Part shown: in pieces, positions 1-5,059 of the stretch
Numbering within the stretch: position 1 is the stretch's first letter
Layout of the letters: every line of letters starts with the position of its first letter
Assembly: GCA_902805985.1 (NCBI GenBank)
Contig: CADCUW010000014.1
Coordinates: 1-8,595, forward strand
DNA: 8,595 bases
From: an uncultured Rubrobacteraceae bacterium
GTDB lineage: Bacteria; Actinomycetota; Rubrobacteria; Rubrobacterales; Rubrobacteraceae
Reading direction: 5' to 3'
The notes under the pieces: generated by a model
Databases searched by the model: none
Seen by the model: only the letters and a program-made list of their open reading frames with translations
What the model was told of the DNA's origin: nothing
Position numbers and translations under genes: made by a program

Positions 1-35
1 CCGGGTTCGGTTGAAACCGGTGCGGCCGGCGTTGA

Positions 36-134
36 TGGCCTGGTCCCGGGCAATGGGGCCCCGCGAACCGTGTCAGGACCGGAAGGTAGCAGCACTAAGC
101 GGGTAACCTCATGTGCTACGGGGTAGCCAGGCCG
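36..134 (+). ncRNA. ffs: Signal recognition particle RNA, small bacterial type (4.5S RNA)
   Basis: RNA scaffold of the signal recognition particle. It binds Ffh and FtsY to target nascent membrane and secreted proteins to the translocon. The Ffh-binding hairpin is plain: GTCAGG at 72-77, the GGAA tetraloop at 81-84 closed by C80-G85, and AGCAGC at 88-93 forming the asymmetric internal loop. The base of the rod is a perfect 7-bp helix, 37-43 with 127-133, plus a G-U pair at 36/134. This gives about 97-99 nt, the usual size of the short bacterial form. Pairing resumes outside it (23-28 with 142-147), so the precursor or mature RNA may be longer. It lies upstream of dnaX, as in many Gram-positive genomes. 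Identity is near certain; the ends are approximate. Confidence 0.93.
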
Positions 135-164
135 GAGTCGGCGGCCGGAAGTTCGCCGTATGTG

Positions 165-195
165 GTCGCGTCGACGGCGGGGTGCGCGGTTTTTT
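165..195 (+). terminator. Probable intrinsic terminator of the SRP RNA
   Basis: A short GC stem (CGCG 167-170 with CGCG 185-188, extended by G-U pairs on both sides) has a 12-base loop. It runs into six T residues at 190-195. This is the expected form and place for a factor-independent terminator of the SRP RNA. A competing 6-bp stem exists (154-159 with 174-179), so the fold is not unique. The stronger hairpin at 211-258 could be a back-up. Confidence 0.5.
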
Positions 196-341
196 AAGGT
201 TTCAGGTTTTGGGTGTTGGGCATCAGGTTCTCGCAGCGGAGCCTGGTGCCCAACACCCACCTTTCTCTCTTCGATCTCATCGAAATCCAGCGGGTTGCTT
301 CTACGCAGACCTGAGACCTGATGCCTGTAGCCTGAAACCTT
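196..341. repeat. Inverted array of 7-base CCTGNNN-type units
   Basis: This occupies most of the gene-free stretch between the SRP RNA and dnaX. On the + strand, four consecutive 7-base units start with CCTG at 310, 317, 324 and 331, with variable triplets AGA, ATG, TAG and AAA; a partial CCT follows at 338. On the minus strand, reading 227 down to 197, are CCTGATG, CCCAACA, CCCAAAA, CCTGAAA and CCT. A third, degenerate block on the + strand begins at 242 (CCTGGTG, CCCAACA). The outer edges form a perfect 11-bp inverted repeat (196-206 with 331-341). No credible coding sequence is present. The 7-base period recalls the short tandem heptamer repeats of cyanobacteria, but membership in any named family cannot be shown here. 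It may be a dispersed intergenic element. Confidence 0.7.
211..258. repeat. Long near-perfect hairpin inside the heptad array
   Basis: Bases 211-222 are the exact reverse complement of 247-258. Pairing continues inward with CAGG 224-227 and CCTG 242-245, a few G-U pairs and further Watson-Crick pairs, to a 6-base loop at 232-237. The stem is about 21 bp. A pyrimidine-rich tail (260-272) follows on the + strand, so it could act as a terminator or 3'-end stabiliser for the SRP transcript. GCATCAGG at 220-227 can instead pair perfectly with 317-324, so two folds compete. Confidence 0.75.
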
Positions 342-349
342 TACCCCGA

Positions 350-377
350 TGGTTCCCGCCACGGTGTCCGTTATACT
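350..377 (+). promoter_or_regulatory. Probable dnaX promoter
   Basis: A good -10 hexamer, TATACT (372-377), differs from TATAAT at one base. Sixteen bases upstream is a poor -35, TGGTTC (350-355). Transcription would start near 384 and give a leader of about 29 nt before the GTG at 413. The support is that the ebfC promoter at 3981-4008 repeats the same layout: TGGTYC, 16 bases, TAYANT, then GACG, with the start codon 41 bases after the first base of the -10. Confidence 0.55.
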
Positions 378-412
378 GACGCCGTGACTTTCTCGACGGG
401 ACGAACCTCCTA

Positions 413-2290
413 GTGCAGCACGCCTCGCTCTACCGCAAGTGGCGTCCGCGGCGGATGGACCAGGTGGTCGGGCAGGAGCCCGTCGTGCGCACGCTGCGGC
501 GGGCCATCGAGACGGGGCGGGTCGCGCACGCCTACCTCTTCAGCGGGCCGCGGGGGACGGGGAAGACCTCGACGGCGAAGGTGCTGGCGATGGGGCTCAA
601 CTGTGCTGAGGGGCCGACGGCCGAGCCCGACGGGACCTGCGACAGCTGCCGGGCCATCGTGAACAACTCGTCGCTCGACGTGGTCGAGATGGACGCGGCC
701 TCCAATCGGGGGATCGACGAGATCCGGGACCTAAGGGACAGGGTGAACCTCGCACCCGTCGCCGGGCGCACGAAGATCTACATCATCGACGAGGTCCACA
801 TGCTGACCACCGAGGCCTTCAACGCCCTGTTGAAGATGCTCGAGGAGCCGCCCGAGCACGTCGTGTTCGTGCTCGCGACGACGGAGAAGCACAAGGTTCT
901 GCCCACGATCATCAGCCGCTGCCAGAGCTTCGACTTCCGCCGGCCGAGCATCGAGACGCTGGCGACCAAGCTCGGGGAGATCTCCAAAGCCGAGGGCATA
1001 GCGGTCGAGCCTGAAGCGCTCACCGTGATCGCGCGGGAGGGGAGGGGCTCTTTCCGGGACGCGGAGGGGCTTCTGGACCAGCTCTCGTCTTTCTCCGACG
1101 GGGAGATCACGACCGTCATGGTCCGCGAACTTCTCGGCAGCGTCGGCCCCGAGGCTCTCCTGGAGACGACGCACGCCCTGCACGAGCGCCGCGCCGCGGA
1201 CGCCCTGCGCATCGTGGACCGGCTCTCCAACGAGGGCCGCGACCTCGGGCAGTTCGTCGGCGAGCTCCTCTCCCACCTGAGGAACCTGATGCTCCTGCCC
1301 TACGCCCCCGAGGTGGCCCTCGCCGGCGTCGGCGCCGAGGAGCGCGCCCCGCTCGAAGAGCAGTCGGGCGCCGTGCCGACCGCCGAGGTCGTGCGCCTGG
1401 TCGAGGCCCTCGGCGACGCTTTGGGCCGCATCCGGCGCGGCGGCGACCCGAAGCTCGAGCTCGAGCTCACCTTCCTCAAGCTCGCCCGCGACTACACCGA
1501 GCCCTCCGTCGAAAACCTCATGGCCCGCCTCGAACGGCTGGAGAAGGTCGCCGCGAACGGGGGCCTCGCGGCCCCCGCGCCGGCGTCGCGACCGCCGGCC
1601 CCCGAGACGTCCCGGGCGGCAGCCGCGGCGGACGAGAGGCCCGCACCCGCCAGCGAGACGCCGGACGCTCTGGCGGAGCCGGCCGAACCCGAGCCCGTGG
1701 AGCCCGCTCCACAGGAGCCCGAACCGGAAGAGGCTGGTCGGGGCGCCGCGGACCTCGTGGGGCAGTGGGGCGGGATCATCGGCGAGTTGAAGCGGCGCAA
1801 GCAGGCGTTGACCGCGGCGGTCTACGGCGAGGCGCGGGTGGAGGGTTTCGACGGCGCGGTGCTGACGCTGGCCTTCCCGGAGGACCAGGACTTCTACGTC
1901 GGGATGGCGAAGGACCGCAAGCACGCCGACGTCCTGGGCGAGGTCCTCGAAGAGCGCATCGGTTCGAAGCCGCGCCTCGAGGTCCGGTCAGGGGAAGGGG
2001 ACCCTGAGGCCACCCCCGTACCCACCGGGGAGCCTTCCCGGGGCACGCCGCCGCAAGAACCCGTCCCGCGGGGTCCCGCGCCCGAACCGCCCGCCCATCT
2101 GGAAGAGCCACCGGCTGGGCTGGACGATGAGAGTTTCGACGAAACGGTGGCGCGGGCCGACGTCCCCGGGGCGCGGTTCGGGGCACCGGAAGCCGGCGGC
2201 GAAACCGGCGAAGGGAAGATCCGCAGCGAGGCCGAGGTGTTCGAGATCATGCGCGGCTTCGAACCGTTCGGGCGGAGAGACGAAAGCTAG
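413..2290 (+). CDS. dnaX: DNA polymerase III subunit gamma/tau (clamp loader ATPase)
   Basis: ATP-driven motor of the replicative clamp loader; tau also tethers polymerase cores and the DnaB helicase. The N-terminus aligns without gaps to E. coli DnaX: Walker A GPRGTGKT (45-52), Walker B with IIDEVHML (124-131), sensor 1 ATT (155-157), the SRC arginine finger (R169) and sensor 2 SFRDA (213-217). The collar domain ends near LELELTFLKLA (348-358). A Pro/Glu/Ala-rich linker (about 385-440), a tau-type domain (about 446-527), a second disordered stretch and a short conserved-looking tail (604-618) follow. The 625-residue length fits tau. The zinc module is odd: C64, C76 and C79 are kept, but the fourth ligand position is D73. 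No A-rich slippery site for making gamma was seen. The GTG start gives the family-typical LYRKWRP N-terminus; its Shine-Dalgarno is weak (GGGA, 398-401). Confidence 0.97.
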   Translation: MQHASLYRKWRPRRMDQVVGQEPVVRTLRRAIETGRVAHAYLFSGPRGTGKTSTAKVLAMGLNCAEGPTAEPDGTCDSCRAIVNNSSLDVVEMDAASNRGIDEIRDLRDRVNLAPVAGRTKIYIIDEVHMLTTEAFNALLKMLEEPPEHVVFVLATTEKHKVLPTIISRCQSFDFRRPSIETLATKLGEISKAEGIAVEPEALTVIAREGRGSFRDAEGLLDQLSSFSDGEITTVMVRELLGSVGPEALLETTHALHERRAADALRIVDRLSNEGRDLGQFVGELLSHLRNLMLLPYAPEVALAGVGAEERAPLEEQSGAVPTAEVVRLVEALGDALGRIRRGGDPKLELELTFLKLARDYTEPSVENLMARLERLEKVAANGGLAAPAPASRPPAPETSRAAAAADERPAPASETPDALAEPAEPEPVEPAPQEPEPEEAGRGAADLVGQWGGIIGELKRRKQALTAAVYGEARVEGFDGAVLTLAFPEDQDFYVGMAKDRKHADVLGEVLEERIGSKPRLEVRSGEGDPEATPVPTGEPSRGTPPQEPVPRGPAPEPPAHLEEPPAGLDDESFDETVARADVPGARFGAPEAGGETGEGKIRSEAEVFEIMRGFEPFGRRDES

Positions 2291-2299
2291 GGCTGCGGA

Positions 2300-2334
2300 A
2301 AGAGCGCCATCGCGAAACTCGCGGAGCCGCTCTT
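2300..2334 (+). terminator. Hairpin after dnaX, possible terminator
   Basis: AAGAGCG (2300-2306) pairs perfectly with CGCTCTT (2328-2334). An inner stem, CGCGA (2311-2315) with TCGCG (2319-2323), encloses a 3-base loop. It begins 9 bases after the dnaX stop. Only a short T-containing tail follows, so termination may be partial or the hairpin may only protect the 3' end. Confidence 0.4.
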
Positions 2335-2408
2335 GGTAGAGAGTCTTGAGCGTCTACTTCCTCCCGAGCTACATAGCGGAGGCATCGTAGTATTTGCTCT
2401 TACTTCCA

Positions 2409-2417
2409 TGTTAGTAT
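2409..2417 (+). promoter_or_regulatory. Possible extended -10 promoter for the surface-protein/sortase pair
   Basis: TGTTAGTAT has the extended -10 form (TG, one base, then a TANNAT-like hexamer at 2412-2417). It sits in the most AT-rich part of the window (about 2385-2417), and no convincing -35 was found. Transcription would start near 2424, leaving a leader of about 43 nt before GTG 2467. The ATG at 2416 would then overlap the promoter and could not be the start codon. Confidence 0.33.
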
Positions 2418-2451
2418 GCACCATCTCTTGAAGACGCAGCCGGAGCGTATC

Positions 2452-2460
2452 GGAGGAGGT
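2452..2460 (+). promoter_or_regulatory. Strong Shine-Dalgarno that fixes the start of the LPETG protein
   Basis: GGAGGAGGT is one of the best ribosome binding sites in the window and ends 6 bases before the GTG at 2467. It therefore favours that start over the in-frame ATG at 2416. The ATG would add 17 residues that hide the signal peptide. Confidence 0.85.
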
Positions 2461-2466
2461 ATTCGG

Positions 2467-2982
2467 GTGTTCAAGGTCTCTTTGTTGGGTGCCGTGTCCT
2501 TTCTCTTCGCGGCGCTCCTGATTGGGCCAGCGCTCGCCCAAGACAGCGGCACAGGCAGCCGCGACAGGAACGTAATCTTCGTGGACTGCTCGCAAGTGCA
2601 GCAGGTGTTCGTATCTCAGGGTCAGTATGGGGATGCAAACGCGGTCGCGGTGGGTGAAGGCGATGCCGTGGCGACGATCTCGCAGCGCCTAGACATCAGC
2701 CAGAGTCAGGTCAACGCCTGCCTCGGAAACATCGGGGGCGGCAACGCTGAAGAGACTACCGCCGAAGAGACTACCACCGCAGAGGAAACCACCGCAGAGG
2801 AAACCACCGCAGAGGAAACCACCGGCGAGCAGACCACCGTCATCGACGGCCAGACGATCCTCATCCCCGACAAACTCGCCGACACGACGCTGCCCGAGAC
2901 GGGCGGCCCTAGCGGGATCGCACTGGCTGCGGGGTGCGCCCTGCTCGGCGTGGGACTGATCATCAACAGGATTTTCCGCTAG
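2467..2982 (+). CDS. Secreted LPXTG-anchored cell-wall protein, function unknown
   Basis: A 171-residue surface protein. It has a signal peptide (residues 1-24: basic K3, hydrophobic core, cleavage after ALA). A small mature domain (about 25-93) follows, with two cysteines, C41 and C85, that could form a disulfide. Next are five AEETT repeats (94-119), a GEQTT unit and a classical sorting signal: LPETG (142-146), a hydrophobic segment (about 150-167) and a short tail with arginines. Sortase should cut between T145 and G146 and link the protein to the cell-wall peptide. The next gene, 7 bases downstream, is a sortase and so the likely partner enzyme. The mature domain (Q/V/A-rich, with DAVATISQ and SQVNACLG) was not recognised. 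Its codons are less GC-biased than those of the flanking genes, which may indicate later acquisition. The anchoring architecture is secure; the role is unknown. Confidence 0.9.
   Translation: MFKVSLLGAVSFLFAALLIGPALAQDSGTGSRDRNVIFVDCSQVQQVFVSQGQYGDANAVAVGEGDAVATISQRLDISQSQVNACLGNIGGGNAEETTAEETTTAEETTAEETTAEETTGEQTTVIDGQTILIPDKLADTTLPETGGPSGIALAAGCALLGVGLIINRIFR
2746..2823 (+). repeat. AEETT-encoding 15-base tandem repeat
   Basis: Three perfect tandem copies of a 15-base unit (GCAGAGGAAACCACC) occupy 2779-2793, 2794-2808 and 2809-2823. Two diverged copies at 2746-2760 and 2761-2775 encode the same AEETT peptide with other codons; an extra ACC codon (2776-2778) separates the two sets. The repeat lies just before the wall-anchor signal and probably forms an extended, acidic, Thr-rich stalk. 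Identical copies suggest recent expansion and possible length variation between strains. Confidence 0.9.
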
Positions 2983-2989
2983 CCCCCGC

Positions 2990-3943
2990 GTGAGGTTCCC
3001 GGGGCACGCCTCCGGAGACCCGCTGCTCCGGTTCGGCGCGGTGACGCTCGCCCTCGCGCTGCTCTTCGCCGCCGCCGTCGCCGCGTACGCCCTCCTGAGG
3101 GAGAGGCCAGCGGAGGCCGCGGACCGGGCGGTAAAGACCAACGCCTCCTCGGAGACCCTGGTCAGGTCCGACCCCGGCATCGAGCCGCTCAAGGAGCCCA
3201 CGGTCGCGCCCCCCGAGATCGAGGAGCGCGAGCCCCAACCGAAGGCGGAGCCACGACCCGAGCCCCTGCCGGTGGCCCAACCCGAACCCGCGCCAGAGCC
3301 CACACCAGAGCCCATGCCGGAGCCCTTGCCGCAGCCGAAGCCCCGGCCGCAGCCGGAAGCTGTCCCGGAAGCTGTCCCGGAAGCGCGGACGACCCCGGCC
3401 CCGAAGCCTGAACCCGAGCCGGAGCCCGGGCCGCCGACCCTTCCGGTGGGGGAGGCCGACTGGCCGATGCCCACCGAGGAGCAGGTCGATGCGACGCGGG
3501 AGCCCCGCCGCTACGACCTTCCGGGCGGCGCGGCGCTGGGTCTCACCGTTCCGTCGCTCGGGCTCCACGACGTCCCCGTCCTGCGCTCCAACACCCAAGA
3601 AGCCCTGGACAACGGCGTCATCCACGCTCGCGGCACCTCCATGCCCTGGTCGGAGACGCCGGAGAGGAACGTGTACCTGGCGGGCCACAGGCTCGGCTGG
3701 CCCGGTACCGGCAGTCACCTGATCTTCTACCGGCTCGACGAGCTCGGGGAGGGGGATAGGATCTCCGTGAACAGCCGCGACGGTAGAAGGTACCTCTACC
3801 GGGTGACCGACGCGTTCGTGGTGAACCCGGACGATACCTGGGTGATGGGACGGATCAGGGGCAGGGACATGCTCACCCTCCAGACCTGCACCCCGATCCC
3901 GGGCTTCGAACGGCGCCTGATCGTCAGGGCCGAGCGCGTCTAG
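2990..3943 (+). CDS. Class E-like sortase with proline-rich spacer
   Basis: A membrane-bound transpeptidase, 317 residues, that attaches sorting-signal proteins to the cell wall. It has an N-terminal membrane anchor (about 13-36) and a long Pro/Glu spacer (about 80-150) rich in PEP/PEPxP units. A sortase domain follows (about 175-317). The catalytic residues are visible: H233 in YLAGHR, C300 in LTLQTCTP, and R309 just before LIV. The TLxTC form and N-terminal anchor fit class E of actinobacteria, which I infer rather than prove. In the DNA, part of the spacer is a 12-base direct repeat (3353-3364, 3365-3376, then a partial copy). The GTG start lies 7 bases after the LPETG-protein stop without a clear Shine-Dalgarno, so translational coupling is likely. 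The pair forms a substrate-plus-enzyme cassette. It could also serve other sorted proteins. Confidence 0.9.
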   Translation: MRFPGHASGDPLLRFGAVTLALALLFAAAVAAYALLRERPAEAADRAVKTNASSETLVRSDPGIEPLKEPTVAPPEIEEREPQPKAEPRPEPLPVAQPEPAPEPTPEPMPEPLPQPKPRPQPEAVPEAVPEARTTPAPKPEPEPEPGPPTLPVGEADWPMPTEEQVDATREPRRYDLPGGAALGLTVPSLGLHDVPVLRSNTQEALDNGVIHARGTSMPWSETPERNVYLAGHRLGWPGTGSHLIFYRLDELGEGDRISVNSRDGRRYLYRVTDAFVVNPDDTWVMGRIRGRDMLTLQTCTPIPGFERRLIVRAERV

Positions 3944-3947
3944 ACGG

Positions 3948-3967
3948 CCGGGACCGCGTCCGCCCGG
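3948..3967 (+). terminator. Short hairpin after the sortase, possible terminator
   Basis: CCGGG (3948-3952) pairs with CCCGG (3963-3967) around a 10-base loop, starting 5 bases after the sortase stop. Only a weak pyrimidine tail (3970-3976) follows. It separates the surface cassette from the ebfC promoter and may end or attenuate its transcript. Confidence 0.33.
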
Positions 3968-3980
3968 AACCTTTCCGTAG

Positions 3981-4008
3981 TGGTCCATCGGGACGGGTCG
4001 TTTACAAT
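3981..4008 (+). promoter_or_regulatory. Probable ebfC-recR promoter
   Basis: The -10 hexamer TACAAT (4003-4008) matches the consensus at five of six bases. A weak -35-like TGGTCC (3981-3986) lies 16 bases upstream. The predicted leader is about 29 nt. The layout copies the dnaX promoter, including a GACG just after the -10 and a start codon 41 bases after the -10's first base. Confidence 0.6.
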
Positions 4009-4032
4009 GACGAGGCACGTAAACCTCGACCC

Positions 4033-4037
4033 AGGAG
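4033..4037 (+). promoter_or_regulatory. Shine-Dalgarno deciding the ebfC start
   Basis: AGGAG ends 6 bases before the in-frame GTG at 4044 and directly abuts the in-frame TTG at 4038. Only the GTG has usable spacing. It gives an N-terminus starting MAKRQN, without two extra residues. Confidence 0.75.
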
Positions 4038-4043
4038 TTGTGG

Positions 4044-4376
4044 GTGGCTAAAAGGCAGAACGTAAACAAGATGATGGCCCAGGTCCAGCAGATGCAGGAG
4101 CAGATGCGTCAGGCCCAGGAGGACCTCGCCAAGGAGACCGTCTCCGCGAGCGCGGGCGGTGGCGCGGTCAAGGCGACGATGACCGGGGGCATGGAGCTCG
4201 TCTCCATCGAGATAGACCCCGCGGTCGTCGACCCGGAAGACGTCGAGATGCTCCAGGACATGGTGATGGCGGCCGTGAACGAGGCGATGAACTCATCCCA
4301 GGAGCTCGCAAACAAGAAGCTCGGCGGCGTCACCGGGGGCCTCGGGGACCTCGGCCTCAACCTGCCGGGGATGTAG
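4044..4376 (+). CDS. ebfC: YbaB/EbfC family nucleoid-associated protein
   Basis: A small DNA-binding protein, 110 residues from the GTG at 4044, the usual length for the family. Family members form dimers that bind and organise DNA, and their genes often lie between dnaX and recR. The pattern is typical: a Gln/Met-rich N-terminal helix (NKMMAQVQQMQEQM), then VSASAGGGAVKATMTGG, a strand ending ELVSIEIDP, and a helix with the conserved VNEAM (near 76-80). The C-terminus is the usual Gly/Leu-rich tail ending NLPGM. Its stop codon overlaps the recR Shine-Dalgarno, so the two are almost certainly one transcript. The exact role (nucleoid structure or recombination support) is known only loosely for the family. 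Confidence 0.95.
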   Translation: MAKRQNVNKMMAQVQQMQEQMRQAQEDLAKETVSASAGGGAVKATMTGGMELVSIEIDPAVVDPEDVEMLQDMVMAAVNEAMNSSQELANKKLGGVTGGLGDLGLNLPGM

Positions 4377-4383
4377 GGACCTA

Positions 4384-4983
4384 TTGGCGACATACGCCAG
4401 GCCCGTAGAGCGGCTGATAACCGAGCTCTCCAAGCTCCCCTCCATAGGTCCCCGCAGCGCCCAACGCATAGCCTTCCACGTCATCCGGGGCAAGAAAGAC
4501 GACGCCATAGGCCTCGCCGAGGCGCTCAAGGAGGTCAAGGAGCGGATCAAGCCCTGCACCCGCTGCTTCAACCTCACCGAGATGGAGGAGTGCGAGATCT
4601 GCCGCGACGCCCGCCGCGACGCGTCCGCGATCTGCGTGGTCGAAGACCCCTACGATATCGGCCCGATAGAACGCACCGCCGAGTACCGCGGCCTCTACCA
4701 CGTCCTCGGCGGCTCCCTCTCGCCGCTCGACGGCGTCGAGCCCGAAGACCTCCGGATAGCGGAGCTCGTCGAGCGCGTGCGCAACGAGGGCACGAAGGAG
4801 CTCGTCATCGCCACCAACCCGAACACCACCGGCGAGGCGACGGCGCTGTTCATCGCGGCCGAGGTAAAGGACCTGCCGGTGAGGGTGACGGCGCTCGCCA
4901 GCGGTCTCCCCGTCGGCGGGGACCTCGAGTACGCCGACGAGGTCACGCTCGGCCGCGCCTTCGCCGGCCGCCGCGAGATTTAG
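4384..4983 (+). CDS. recR: Recombination mediator protein RecR
   Basis: RecR works with RecO (and RecF) to load RecA onto SSB-coated single-stranded DNA at gaps; it forms a ring-shaped clamp. At 199 residues it has the standard length. In order: a helix-hairpin-helix region (about 8-35, with LPSIGPRSAQRIAFH), a four-cysteine zinc finger (C58, C61, C70, C73), and a Toprim domain from about 82 (ICVVEDPYDIGPIE). The conserved C-terminal segment GLPVGGDLEYADEVTLGRA (174-192) follows. The start is a TTG, chosen because AGGGA (4375-4379) lies 4 bases upstream and because the N-terminus then matches RecR homologues. Only 7 bases separate it from ebfC, so translation is probably coupled. Its stop sits at the edge of a short heptad-like repeat (4982-5002). 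Confidence 0.97.
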   Translation: MATYARPVERLITELSKLPSIGPRSAQRIAFHVIRGKKDDAIGLAEALKEVKERIKPCTRCFNLTEMEECEICRDARRDASAICVVEDPYDIGPIERTAEYRGLYHVLGGSLSPLDGVEPEDLRIAELVERVRNEGTKELVIATNPNTTGEATALFIAAEVKDLPVRVTALASGLPVGGDLEYADEVTLGRAFAGRREI

Positions 4984-5002
4984 CTGTCAGCGGCCAGCTT
5001 TT
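4982..5002. repeat. Short GCTGNNN heptad tract at the recR stop
   Basis: On the minus strand, two 7-base units start with GCTG (4998-4992 and 4991-4985) and a partial GCT follows (4984-4982). The tract overlaps the recR stop codon. It resembles the CCTGNNN array before dnaX but has too few copies to be sure. The rest of the 76-base gap to the helicase holds a T6 run (5032-5037) with only a weak upstream stem and no promoter I can support. Confidence 0.35.
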
Positions 5003-5059
5003 CGGGTTTGTTGAGGGCCCGGGCTCGATGGTTTTTTCGATTCTTCCGAAGAAGGACGT

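Noticed and set aside
1..20. Possible tRNA T-arm or 3' end at the window start
   Set aside because: The hairpin has a mismatch, no 7-base TTCRANN loop and no acceptor or CCA context. It may belong to the SRP precursor.
113..379. An 88-residue open frame downstream of the SRP RNA
   Set aside because: It starts inside the SRP RNA, runs through the heptad array, and has no ribosome binding site or protein-like composition.
1540..1760. Programmed frameshift site making a gamma form of DnaX
   Set aside because: No A-rich slippery heptamer or T/A homopolymer was found around the linker where gamma would end.
731..1924. Long minus-strand open frame opposite dnaX
   Set aside because: High-GC antisense shadow: the + strand has a full set of DnaX motifs, and the minus translation is Arg/Gly/Leu-rich with no recognisable domain.
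2416..2466. Upstream ATG start for the LPETG protein
   Set aside because: It adds 17 residues before the signal peptide, overlaps a probable -10, and ignores the near-ideal GGAGGAGGT placed for GTG 2467.
2963..4069. Minus-strand open frame opposite the sortase
   Set aside because: Its repetitive G/L/R-rich translation mirrors the sortase Pro/Glu spacer. It also covers the ebfC promoter region and start, and the sortase catalytic motifs are on the + strand.
5003..5037. Terminator for recR
   Set aside because: A T6 run exists, but the nearest stem (5003-5006 with 5018-5021) is only 4 bp with an 11-base loop and ends about 10 bases before the T-run.
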